Positions 1 to 6,696 of a stretch of DNA of 64,000 nt are shown piece by piece. The DNA is taken from positions 8,370,001 through 8,434,000 of the forward strand of contig NZ_CP070225.1 of assembly GCF_021631985.1 (NCBI RefSeq), given 5' to 3'. The notes beneath the pieces were generated by a model. It searched no databases, was not told where the DNA came from, and was given only the letters and a program-made list of their open reading frames with translations. How positions within the stretch are numbered: position 1 is the first letter of the stretch; each line of letters starts with the position of its first letter. Origin of the DNA: Sandaracinus amylolyticus (lineage in GTDB: Bacteria > Myxococcota_A > Polyangia > Polyangiales > Sandaracinaceae). The position numbers and the translations under genes are program-made.

Positions 1-192
1 GCACGAGCCCGTTCGCTTCTGGTCGGCGATCGTCCACCACGGCTCGCGGAGATCCTTGCTCGGCGGGATCGGCGCCCCGGCGCGATCGGGATCGGCGCGA
101 TCGGCGTGCTCGATCCTCCAGTCGTGCGCGGTCCCGCGCGACGGAAGGCAGTTCAGGATCCGACCGTTCCGGTGGGTCTCCCCGACGTTCAT
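1..192 (-). CDS. C1 (papain-like) family peptidase, N-terminal fragment cut by window edge
   Basis: The minus strand starts with ATG at 190-192, preceded by a purine-rich GAGAGGA-like ribosome binding site, and stays open for 64 codons to the left edge. The visible protein ends in DLREPWWTIADQKRTGSC. The spacing of Gln in ADQ and the terminal GSC matches the oxyanion Gln and catalytic Cys of papain-family proteases (bacterial type, usually DQGxxGSCVGW), so the window stops at the probable nucleophile. There is no signal peptide; the first 40 residues are polar. It is divergent from the glycosyltransferase at 330. The His and Asn of the triad lie outside the window, so activity cannot be judged. 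Confidence 0.6.
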   Translation of the reverse strand, partial: MNVGETHRNGRILNCLPSRGTAHDWRIEHADRADPDRAGAPIPPSKDLREPWWTIADQKRTGSC

Positions 193-329
193 GTCGACTC
201 GTCCTCTCGAGCGCGCTCGTCGTCTGGCCATCGCTACGTCGCGCGCACACGCAAGTGGCTCGCTCGCCACCCGGCGAGCCGCGCGCTTGACAACGTTGTG
301 AGCTGCCGGCACACCGGCCCCCCGGTCCG
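193..329. promoter_or_regulatory. Divergent intergenic region with TTGACA box and 10-bp palindrome
   Basis: This gap separates the divergent peptidase and glycosyltransferase genes and should hold both promoters. A TTGACA hexamer lies at 287-292 and overlaps a perfect 10-bp palindrome (acaacgttgt, 290-299). I see no good TATAAT match at the expected spacing. The palindrome over a -35-like box suggests an operator for the pigment-type operon, but this is inference only. Confidence 0.25.
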
Positions 330-1139
330 GTGAGCGTTTTTCGGCCCTGCATCCTGATCCCGACCTACGACAATCCGCGCACCGTGCGCGACGTCGTGTT
401 GCGCGCGCGGGAGCACCTCGCGGACGTGGTGGTCGTCGACGACGGCAGTCGCGACGAAGGTCGCGCCGCGGTGGAGGGCATCGGGCGCGACGGCCTCGCC
501 CAAGTGACCCATCGCGCGCGGAACGGCGGCAAGGGCGCCGCGGTGAAGACCGGCTTCGGGTTCGCCCGCGAGCTCGGCTTCACGCACGCGCTGCAGGTCG
601 ACGCCGACGGACAACACGCCCTCGAAGACATCCCCGATCTGCTGAACGTCGCGCGTGCGCAGCCGAGCGCGCTGATCCTCGGGCGCCCCGAGTACGACGA
701 GAGCGCGCCGATCGGTCGCCGCATCGCGCGCAACATCACGATCTTCTGGACGCACATGGAGGCGGGCTGGGGCGTGATCGCCGACCCGATGTGCGGCTTC
801 CGCGTCTATCCGATCGAGAGCGCGCTGCGGGCCTGCGCGTCGTGCGGCGATCGCATGGACTTCGATCCCGAGATCGCGGTGCGCATCGCGTGGACCGGCG
901 CGCCCGTCGTGAACCTCCCGACCAAGGTGCGCTACGTCGAGGGCGGCGTGTCGCACTTCAAGCTCTTCCTCGACAACTGGCTGATCTCGAGGATGCACAC
1001 GCGCCTGATGTGGCACCGCGCGTGGTGCACGGTCCTGGGGCGTCCGCTGGTGCCTGCGCTGCCTGCGCCCTCCGATCCGATCGTGCTCGAGAAGGGCACG
1101 AGCGAGCCGCGTCCCGCCGAGCTCCCGGGCGATCGATGA
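330..1139 (+). CDS. Family 2 glycosyltransferase (aryl-polyene-type tailoring)
   Basis: 269 residues from a GTG start. A GT-A nucleotide-sugar fold is indicated by the N-terminal PTYDNP segment, VVVVDDGSRDEG at about residues 33-44 and the metal-binding DADGQH at 91-96. A downstream DPMCGFRVYP segment and a FDPEIAVRIAW motif are typical of dolichyl-phosphate-mannose-synthase-like GT2 enzymes. There are no C-terminal membrane helices. It is the first gene of an operon and overlaps the acyltransferase gene by ATGA. In aryl-polyene/xanthomonadin clusters a GT2 and an LpxL-like acyltransferase, sometimes fused, are thought to attach the polyene to a lipid anchor. The same role is inferred here; the donor sugar is unknown. 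Confidence 0.85.
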   Translation: MSVFRPCILIPTYDNPRTVRDVVLRAREHLADVVVVDDGSRDEGRAAVEGIGRDGLAQVTHRARNGGKGAAVKTGFGFARELGFTHALQVDADGQHALEDIPDLLNVARAQPSALILGRPEYDESAPIGRRIARNITIFWTHMEAGWGVIADPMCGFRVYPIESALRACASCGDRMDFDPEIAVRIAWTGAPVVNLPTKVRYVEGGVSHFKLFLDNWLISRMHTRLMWHRAWCTVLGRPLVPALPAPSDPIVLEKGTSEPRPAELPGDR

Positions 1140-2086
1140 GCGAGCAGCCCGCTGCGCTCGAGACGCCGTCGCCCCAGCCGCCGCGGCAGGGATGGACCGA
1201 CGTCGGCGAGAAGGGCGGTGTGCTCGCGATCCGCGCCGCGGTGTTCGCCGCGACGGTGATGGGGCGCACCTTCGGGCGGCTCATCGCCCGGATCGTGGCG
1301 TTCTACTACTGGCTCTTCGCGCCGGGCGCGCGCCGTGCGTCGCGTGAGGCACTCCACCGCGTGCTCGGTCGCGACGCGAGCGGGTACGAGACGTACCGCC
1401 AGATCCTGCGCTTCGCGCAGACGACGCTCGACGCGTTCTTCCTCGTCGCCGGCAAGACCCAGCACTTCCGCGTGACCACCAACGGTCACCAGCACCTCGC
1501 GGCGCTGCGCGACGGAAAGCGCGGCGCGATCCTGCTCGGCGCGCACCTCGGCAGCTTCTACGCGATGCGCGCCCAGAGCGAGGTCGAGAATCTGCCGATC
1601 TACGCGGTCGTCTACACGAAGAACGCGCGGCGCATCAACGAGGCGTTCGAGAAGATCGACCCCGGCAAGAACGCGAAGCTGCTGCAGATGGGCGAGGGCA
1701 TCGATTTCATGCTGCGCGTGAAGGAGCTGATCGAGCAGGGCGCGATCGTCGCGATCCTCGCCGATCGTGTGCCGCCGAATGCCGACGCCGCGGACGCACG
1801 CACGGTGAGCGCCGAGTTCCTCGGGGGCACCGCGAGGTTCCCCACCGGGCCCTATCTGCTCGCGTCGATGCTGAAGTGCCCGGTGTACCTGACGTTCGGG
1901 CTCTATCGCGATCCGAACCGCTACGATCTCTTCTGCGAGCCCTTCGCGGAGAAGATCGAATTGCCGCGCAAGGCGCGCGAAGAGGCGCTCGCGAAGTACG
2001 TGCAGCAGTACGCGACGCGCCTCGAGCACTTCGTCCGGATGGCACCGGACAACTGGTTCAACTTCTACGACTTCTGGGAGCGCTGA
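1136..2086 (+). CDS. LpxL/HtrB-like lysophospholipid-type acyltransferase
   Basis: 316 residues. The ATG overlaps the previous stop (ATGA), which fixes the start even though the frame stays open further upstream. A membrane-proximal hydrophobic stretch lies at about 34-62 (AVFAATVMGRTFGRLIARIV). The acyltransferase core begins at GAILLGAHLGSFYAMR (about 130-145), and a RVPPNADAADART segment follows. Family enzymes use an HX4(D/E) motif; here the His is present (H137) but the residue at the acidic position is Tyr142. It likely transfers an acyl group to or from a glycolipid-linked polyene together with the upstream glycosyltransferase. It is followed immediately (0 bp) by the ammonia-lyase gene. 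Confidence 0.8.
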   Translation: MSEQPAALETPSPQPPRQGWTDVGEKGGVLAIRAAVFAATVMGRTFGRLIARIVAFYYWLFAPGARRASREALHRVLGRDASGYETYRQILRFAQTTLDAFFLVAGKTQHFRVTTNGHQHLAALRDGKRGAILLGAHLGSFYAMRAQSEVENLPIYAVVYTKNARRINEAFEKIDPGKNAKLLQMGEGIDFMLRVKELIEQGAIVAILADRVPPNADAADARTVSAEFLGGTARFPTGPYLLASMLKCPVYLTFGLYRDPNRYDLFCEPFAEKIELPRKAREEALAKYVQQYATRLEHFVRMAPDNWFNFYDFWER

Positions 2087-3649
2087 ATGGGTGAGCTCGC
2101 GATCCTGCCGCTCGGCCACGAGCCGATGACGATCGAGCACGTCTGCGCGATCGCGGAGAAGCGCGCGGTGCCGGCGATCTCGGCGGACCCCGCGGTGCGC
2201 GAGCGCATCGCGCAGAGCCGCAAGCTGATCGACGACGCGCTCGCGGGCGCGCGCACGATCTACGGCGTGACCACGGGCTTCGGCGCGTCGGTCGAGTTCC
2301 ACGTGCCGGTCGAGGTCGCGGAGGAGATGCCGCTCAACCTCGTGCGTTATCACGGCTGCGGGACCGGCGCGCTCTTCGGCGAGAACGCGGCGGCGGCGAT
2401 CATGGCGGTGCGCGCGAACTCGCTCGCCCAGGGCTTCAGCGGCGTGCGTCAGGAGCTGCTCGATCGCATCTGCGAGCTCGTCGCGCGCGGGTGCGTCGCG
2501 GCGATCCCCGAAGAAGGCAGCGTCGGCGCGAGCGGGGATCTCACGCCGCTGAGCTACATCGGCGCGCTGCTCGCGGGGGAGCGCGAGGCGTGGCTCCGCG
2601 GGAAGCTGGTGAAGGCGCCCCACGCGCTCGCGGAGCTCGGCCTCCGGCCGATGAACCTGCGGCCGAAGGAGTCGCTCGCGATCATGAACGGCACGAGCGT
2701 GATGAGCGCGCTCGGATGTCTGTCGTGGACGCGCGCGCTCAAGCTCGCGCGGTTCGCGTGCACGATCTCGGCGATGGCGTCGGACGTCCTGCACGGCGTG
2801 CCCGACCACTTCGACGATCGGATCTTCGAGCTCAAGAACCACCCCGGGCAGCGCCAGGCCGCGCAGTGGATCCGCGGGGGCGTGCACCACCGCAACACGC
2901 CGGCGCGCGTGCAGGATCGTTATTCGATCCGCTGCGCGCCCCACGTGATCGGGCTGATCCTCGACTGTCTGCCGTGGATGCGGCGGATGCTCGAGACCGA
3001 GATCAACGGGGTGAACGACAACCCGATCATCGAGGGCTACTCGGCGAGCGCGCCCGAGGGACGCGTGCTGCACGGCGGGAACTTCTACGGCGGTCACGCC
3101 TGCCTCGTGACCGACACGATGAAGAACGTGGTCGCGAACGTGGCGGACCTGCTCGATCGTCAGGTCGGCATGTTGTGCAATCCCGCGACGAACGCGGGCC
3201 TGCCCGCGAACCTCGTGATGCGCAGCGGCATCGATCGCCCGACCCACCACGGGTTCAAGGCGATGGAGATCAGCGCGTCGGCGCTCGCCGCCGAGGCGTT
3301 GAAGATGTCGATGCCCGCGAGCGTCTTCAGCCGCAGCACCGAGTCGTACAACCAGGACAAGGTGTCGATGGGGACGATCTCGGCGCGCGAGTGCGTGAGG
3401 GTGCTGGACCTGACGGAGACGGTCGCCGCGATCCATCTATTGACCGTGTGCCAGGCAGTGGATCTGCGCGGTCCGCTGCACTGTCATCCGAAGAGCGCGG
3501 AGATGCGCGAGGCAGTGCGTCAGGTGGTGCCGGTGAACGAGGCGGATCGCCGCATGGACGTCGACATCCAGGCGGTGCTGGATCTCTATCGCGAGGACGC
3601 GCTCCCGATCGGCGAGATCGCGTGGACGGTGCCGGAGGCGCGCGCATGA
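2087..3649 (+). CDS. Aromatic amino acid ammonia-lyase (HAL/TAL/PAL family)
   Basis: 520 residues, the usual length for bacterial histidine/tyrosine ammonia-lyases. The self-processing Ala-Ser-Gly triad that forms the MIO electrophile is at 148-150, inside GSVGASGDLTPLSYIGA. The catalytic Tyr60 lies in TIYGVTTGFG, and the conserved NGTSVM and NDNPI motifs follow. The substrate-selectivity segment reads NLVRYHGCGTG (84-94), which is neither the Ser-His of histidine lyases nor the His-Leu of Rhodobacter tyrosine lyase. In this operon the likely role is deamination of tyrosine or phenylalanine to the aryl-acrylate starter of an aryl polyene, rather than histidine catabolism; no hut genes are nearby. 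The ATG directly follows the previous stop, and the end overlaps the thioesterase start by ATGA. Confidence 0.88.
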   Translation: MGELAILPLGHEPMTIEHVCAIAEKRAVPAISADPAVRERIAQSRKLIDDALAGARTIYGVTTGFGASVEFHVPVEVAEEMPLNLVRYHGCGTGALFGENAAAAIMAVRANSLAQGFSGVRQELLDRICELVARGCVAAIPEEGSVGASGDLTPLSYIGALLAGEREAWLRGKLVKAPHALAELGLRPMNLRPKESLAIMNGTSVMSALGCLSWTRALKLARFACTISAMASDVLHGVPDHFDDRIFELKNHPGQRQAAQWIRGGVHHRNTPARVQDRYSIRCAPHVIGLILDCLPWMRRMLETEINGVNDNPIIEGYSASAPEGRVLHGGNFYGGHACLVTDTMKNVVANVADLLDRQVGMLCNPATNAGLPANLVMRSGIDRPTHHGFKAMEISASALAAEALKMSMPASVFSRSTESYNQDKVSMGTISARECVRVLDLTETVAAIHLLTVCQAVDLRGPLHCHPKSAEMREAVRQVVPVNEADRRMDVDIQAVLDLYREDALPIGEIAWTVPEARA

Positions 3650-4086
3650 GCGGCGTGGATCGCGGGCTGCGCGAGAAGCCGCCGGAAGACGCGGTGACGG
3701 TGGATCTGGAAGTCCCGTTCCACGACGTCGATCCGCTGCTCGTCGCGTGGCACGGCCACTACTACAAGTACTTCGAGATCGCGCGTCAGGCGCTGCAGCG
3801 GAAGCACCAGCTCGACGCGCCCGATCTCGTGGCACTGGGCTTCCACTGGTACGTGATCGAGACGCGCTCGCGCCACGTCTCGCCGCTGCGCTACGCCGAG
3901 CCGTTCACGGTGAAGGCGTGGTTCTGCGAGCGCGATCCGCGGATCGGCATCGCGTACGAGGTCGTCAGCAAGAAGACGGGCAAACGCGCCGCGCGCGGCG
4001 TGACCGTGCTGGTCACGACGCGTCCCGACGGCGAGATGCTGCTGGAGACGCCGCGTGAGATCCTGGAGCGCATTTCTCCTTCTTAG
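3646..4086 (+). CDS. Acyl-CoA/ACP thioesterase, 4-hydroxybenzoyl-CoA thioesterase (hotdog) family
   Basis: 146 residues, typical single hotdog domain. The signature VPFHDVDPLLVAWHGHYYKYFE (about 23-44) carries the conserved Asp29 and the WHGHY that precedes the long hotdog helix. The start is fixed by the ATGA overlap with the lyase gene. In aryl-polyene clusters such thioesterases are proposed to edit or release polyene chains from the carrier protein. The 3' end overlaps the next gene by 32 bp, indicating translational coupling. Confidence 0.85.
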   Translation: MSGVDRGLREKPPEDAVTVDLEVPFHDVDPLLVAWHGHYYKYFEIARQALQRKHQLDAPDLVALGFHWYVIETRSRHVSPLRYAEPFTVKAWFCERDPRIGIAYEVVSKKTGKRAARGVTVLVTTRPDGEMLLETPREILERISPS

Positions 4087-4687
4087 TGCGGTCGTGCTGT
4101 GCGCGAGCGTCGCGGGCGCGCAGCAGAGCGCGCCCTCGCTCGACGCGATCCTCGCGAGCTTCCGGGGCGTCGAGGGGATGGAGCTGCGGTTCCGCGAGGA
4201 GAAGCGGATCGCGCTCTTGAGCGTGCCCGCGATCAGCGAAGGCACGGTGCACTACATGCGGCCCGGGCGGCTGGCGCGGCGCACGACCTCGCCGAGCCCG
4301 CAGGTCGTGCTCATCGAGGGCGACGAGCTGCGCATGAGCGAGGGCGGGCGCGTGGAGCGCATCGATCTCGCGGCGCAGCCGGTGGTGCGCAGCTTCGTGG
4401 ACACGTTCTCGGAATTGCTGCGCGGCGATCGCGCGGCGCTGGAGCGGGTCTATCGCGTGCAGTTCACGCCGCGCGAGGGTGCCAGTTGGACTCTCACGCT
4501 CGCACCGCGGACGTCACCGCTCGATCGCTTCCTGCGCGAGATCCGGTTCGAGGGCGAGGGCACGTCGCTGCGCACGATGGTGATGACCGAGGTGAGCGGC
4601 GACGTGACGACGACGACGTTCTCCGACGTGAACACGCGACGTCGATACTCCGCGACGGAAGCCGCGCGGGTGTTCTCGCTCCAGTAG
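4055..4687 (+). CDS. LolA-like outer-membrane lipoprotein carrier family protein
   Basis: 210 residues with an N-terminal signal peptide (SAFLLLSAVVLCASVAGAQQ). The mature part fits the LolA/LolB-like beta-barrel family that accompanies pigment clusters: FRGVEGMELRFREEKRI, then a GTVHYMRPGRLARR segment, then TFSDVNTRRRYSATE near the end. Such proteins are thought to carry a lipid-linked polyene across the periplasm, working with the MMPL exporter. The GTG start at 4055 lies inside the thioesterase gene (overlap 32 bp). It is the last gene of the first operon block; a palindromic repeat and an oppositely oriented methyltransferase follow. Confidence 0.78.
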   Translation: MRSWSAFLLLSAVVLCASVAGAQQSAPSLDAILASFRGVEGMELRFREEKRIALLSVPAISEGTVHYMRPGRLARRTTSPSPQVVLIEGDELRMSEGGRVERIDLAAQPVVRSFVDTFSELLRGDRAALERVYRVQFTPREGASWTLTLAPRTSPLDRFLREIRFEGEGTSLRTMVMTEVSGDVTTTTFSDVNTRRRYSATEAARVFSLQ

Positions 4688-4773
4688 AAAACGGCTCGCC
4701 CGCAGGTCCCTACCGTCCGCGCGCTTCGCGCGCTCCCGTGCGGACCCTCGGGACGAGCACTCCGGCGAGGACT
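4688..4773 (-). repeat. Palindromic intergenic repeat (family P), copy 1, minus orientation
   Basis: About 86 bp between convergent genes. Read on the minus strand it contains the same ordered blocks as the copies at 25715-25937 and 35076-35165: GCCGGAGTGCTCGTCCC, then a GCGCGC-GAA-GCGCGC hairpin, then GGACGGTAGGGACC and GGGCGAGCCG. The placement right after two converging stop codons suggests it can act as a bidirectional terminator-like structure or REP-type element. Confidence 0.75.
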
Positions 4774-5984
4774 CACCGGCGGATGAGCCAGAGCTCGAGC
4801 TCGCGCAGCGGGACTCGGTGCTTGCGGTTCTTCCACTTCACGTTGCGCGCGCGGATCTCGCGGGTGTGCGACGGAGTGAAGCCCGCGGCATCGGCGAGCC
4901 GAGCGAGCCAGTCGTCGACCGGCACGTGCACGCCGTAGGGCGCGGAGTCGCCGATGACGAAGCACACCTCGCCGCCGGGGCGCACCACGCGCGCGAGCGA
5001 CTGCCACACCCGCGCGAGATCGACGAAGTACGCCGCGATCATCGTGTGATAGGTCTTCTTGCCGCCCTTCGAGGTGCGAATCGCGGCGAGCTCGGTGCAC
5101 GCGCGCGAGAGGGGATCGCGGATCGGCGCGACGTGGGGATCGGCGAGGAGATCCCCGAGCGCGAGACGATCCGCGGCGGTGTGCTGCGAGCAGGCGCGCA
5201 CGAGATGGCGGCGCGTGGTCGCGTGGAGATCGCGCCAGTCGCGGAGCTCGCCGAAGAACGTCTGCTCGAGGCGGGTGGCGTCGGCGTAGTCGTAGTTGTT
5301 GGGGTAGGGCGGTGAGGTGAGGACGAAGTCGATCGACGCGTCGTCGATCGAGGCGCAGGTGCGCGCGTCGTCGTGATGGAGCCGCACATTCGTGCGCGAG
5401 GCGCACAGATCGTCGCGCATCAGCGCGATCTGCATCGAAAATCGCACGAATGGCGCCGCCACCCGCGCCTTGCGGCGATTCGGGAGCACGTACTGCCAGG
5501 GCGCGGTGCCGGCGCTCGAGCACGCGCGGAGGATCGCGACCAGCGCGAGCCAGAGCAGCGGGTGATCGTCGTGGGCCGCGATCGCGCGACGGAGACGACG
5601 CAGATCCGCGAGTGACTCGGGCGAGTACGAGGTGAGGAGCAGCGCGGGCTCGTCGTCGCGCGCCGGCTCGCGCGGGAGCGCCTCGGCGTGGGCGAGAACG
5701 GCCTGCGCGGCGCGATCGAGCACGTCGGGATCACACGGCGTGAGCTTCGCGCGCGCGATCCGTGCCACGAAGGAGTGTGCTTCGACGCCGATCGCGCGCC
5801 GCCCCGCGAGCTGCGCGGCGACGAGCGTGGTCGCGACCCCCGCGAACGGATCGAGGATCGTGTGATGGGCGCTCGTCCGCTCGCGGAGGATCGACTCGGC
5901 CCACGCACCCGAGAAGCCCGCGGAGTAGCGGAACCACCGATGGATCGGCAGCCGCTGGTTCGGGACGAACGTCGAGGTCGTCAC
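4773..5984 (-). CDS. DNA methyltransferase (N4-cytosine/N6-adenine, TSPPY type)
   Basis: 403 residues from a GTG that overlaps the upstream stop (GTGA). The SAM-binding motif DPFAGVATTLVAA is at 45-57 with a following acidic residue in AIGVEAH. The catalytic motif TSPPYPNNYDYAD is at 223-235, and GGEVCFVIGDSAPYG is a late MTase strand. The TSPPY form is found in N4-cytosine and some N6-adenine enzymes; target base and site cannot be read from sequence. It is the second gene of a two-gene unit with the zinc-motif protein at 5981-6631. No recognisable restriction endonuclease is adjacent, so it may be an orphan methylase or part of an uncharacterised modification system. Confidence 0.85.
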   Translation of the reverse strand: MTTSTFVPNQRLPIHRWFRYSAGFSGAWAESILRERTSAHHTILDPFAGVATTLVAAQLAGRRAIGVEAHSFVARIARAKLTPCDPDVLDRAAQAVLAHAEALPREPARDDEPALLLTSYSPESLADLRRLRRAIAAHDDHPLLWLALVAILRACSSAGTAPWQYVLPNRRKARVAAPFVRFSMQIALMRDDLCASRTNVRLHHDDARTCASIDDASIDFVLTSPPYPNNYDYADATRLEQTFFGELRDWRDLHATTRRHLVRACSQHTAADRLALGDLLADPHVAPIRDPLSRACTELAAIRTSKGGKKTYHTMIAAYFVDLARVWQSLARVVRPGGEVCFVIGDSAPYGVHVPVDDWLARLADAAGFTPSHTREIRARNVKWKNRKHRVPLRELELWLIRR

Positions 5985-6631
5985 CCGAGCAGCGTGTCGG
6001 GCGCGGGCACGCGCTCTTCGACGATCGTGCAGGCCACGCGCGCGCCGGTGAGCCGCTCCCGCACTTCGTCGGCGAGGCCGCGATCACTGAGCGTGATGCG
6101 CGCCGTGCCCTTGCGCGACAGCTCGGTGTAGATGCGCTCGGCGCGATCCCAGCCCAGCACGCCGCCCGCGATCTGCTGGATGATGTTGGTCGCGCGCAGG
6201 TCGCAGGGGCCGATCTCGACGCGCCATCGCAGCCAGTGGCGCGCCTTCGCCACGCCGCGCTGCTCGCGCCACCACGCGACGTCGGGCTCGATGCGCGCGA
6301 TGCGGTCGAGCTCGCGCCAGACGTGCTCGAGGATCTCCTGCGGCGGCTTCACCGCGTGCTCGGCGACGTAGTGCGCGAATCCCTCGGGCCACACGAACGT
6401 GCCGTCCGTCAGCGTCTTGCTGCCGTTGCTCGATCCGCAGAGGCGACATCGCGAGAAGCCCGGCGACCAAGACGTCGTCCTGCCTTGCCGGAGGTAGTCG
6501 ATCACCCGAGCCCGCTCGCTCTCGTCCCACTCGGGATCGATGAAGTCGCGCGGATCCGGGAGCGACGAATCGTGCTCGTTCACGCTGCGCCAGTAGCCGA
6601 TCAGTCGGAGCTGCATCCCCTCGCCGATCAT
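5981..6631 (-). CDS. Uncharacterised protein with Cys-x2-Cys zinc-type motif, methyltransferase partner
   Basis: 216 residues; function not recognised. A CRLCGSSNGSKTLTDGTFVW segment (about 63-82) followed by WPEGFAHYVAEH offers two Cys and two His that could bind zinc. The N-terminus (LRLIGYWRSVNEHDSSLPDP) and an acidic/aromatic middle resemble a family of small bacterial proteins usually left as hypothetical. The C-terminal part (GWDRAERIYTELSRKGTARI) looks alpha/beta. Translation is coupled to the methyltransferase by GTGA overlap, so the two probably act together. A specificity subunit, nuclease or immunity-like partner are all possible. Confidence 0.7.
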   Translation of the reverse strand: MIGEGMQLRLIGYWRSVNEHDSSLPDPRDFIDPEWDESERARVIDYLRQGRTTSWSPGFSRCRLCGSSNGSKTLTDGTFVWPEGFAHYVAEHAVKPPQEILEHVWRELDRIARIEPDVAWWREQRGVAKARHWLRWRVEIGPCDLRATNIIQQIAGGVLGWDRAERIYTELSRKGTARITLSDRGLADEVRERLTGARVACTIVEERVPAPDTLLG

Positions 6632-6645
6632 CGCACGACTCCGAT

Positions 6646-6664
6646 CGTCACGTCTTCCGTGACG
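6646..6664. promoter_or_regulatory. Inverted repeat between divergent genes
   Basis: CGTCACG-TCTTC-CGTGACG lies in the 65-bp gap between the divergent zinc-motif gene and the MMPL exporter. The symmetric arms with a 5-nt spacer could be an operator or a short hairpin. There is no independent support. Confidence 0.3.
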
Positions 6665-6696
6665 AGCGTGCGCGACCGTCGCATCATCGCCGCGCT

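Noticed and set aside
287-315. Promoter call with -35 and -10 upstream of the glycosyltransferase
   Set aside because: TTGACA is present but no acceptable -10 hexamer is at 16-18 bp, so it is listed only as a weak regulatory region.
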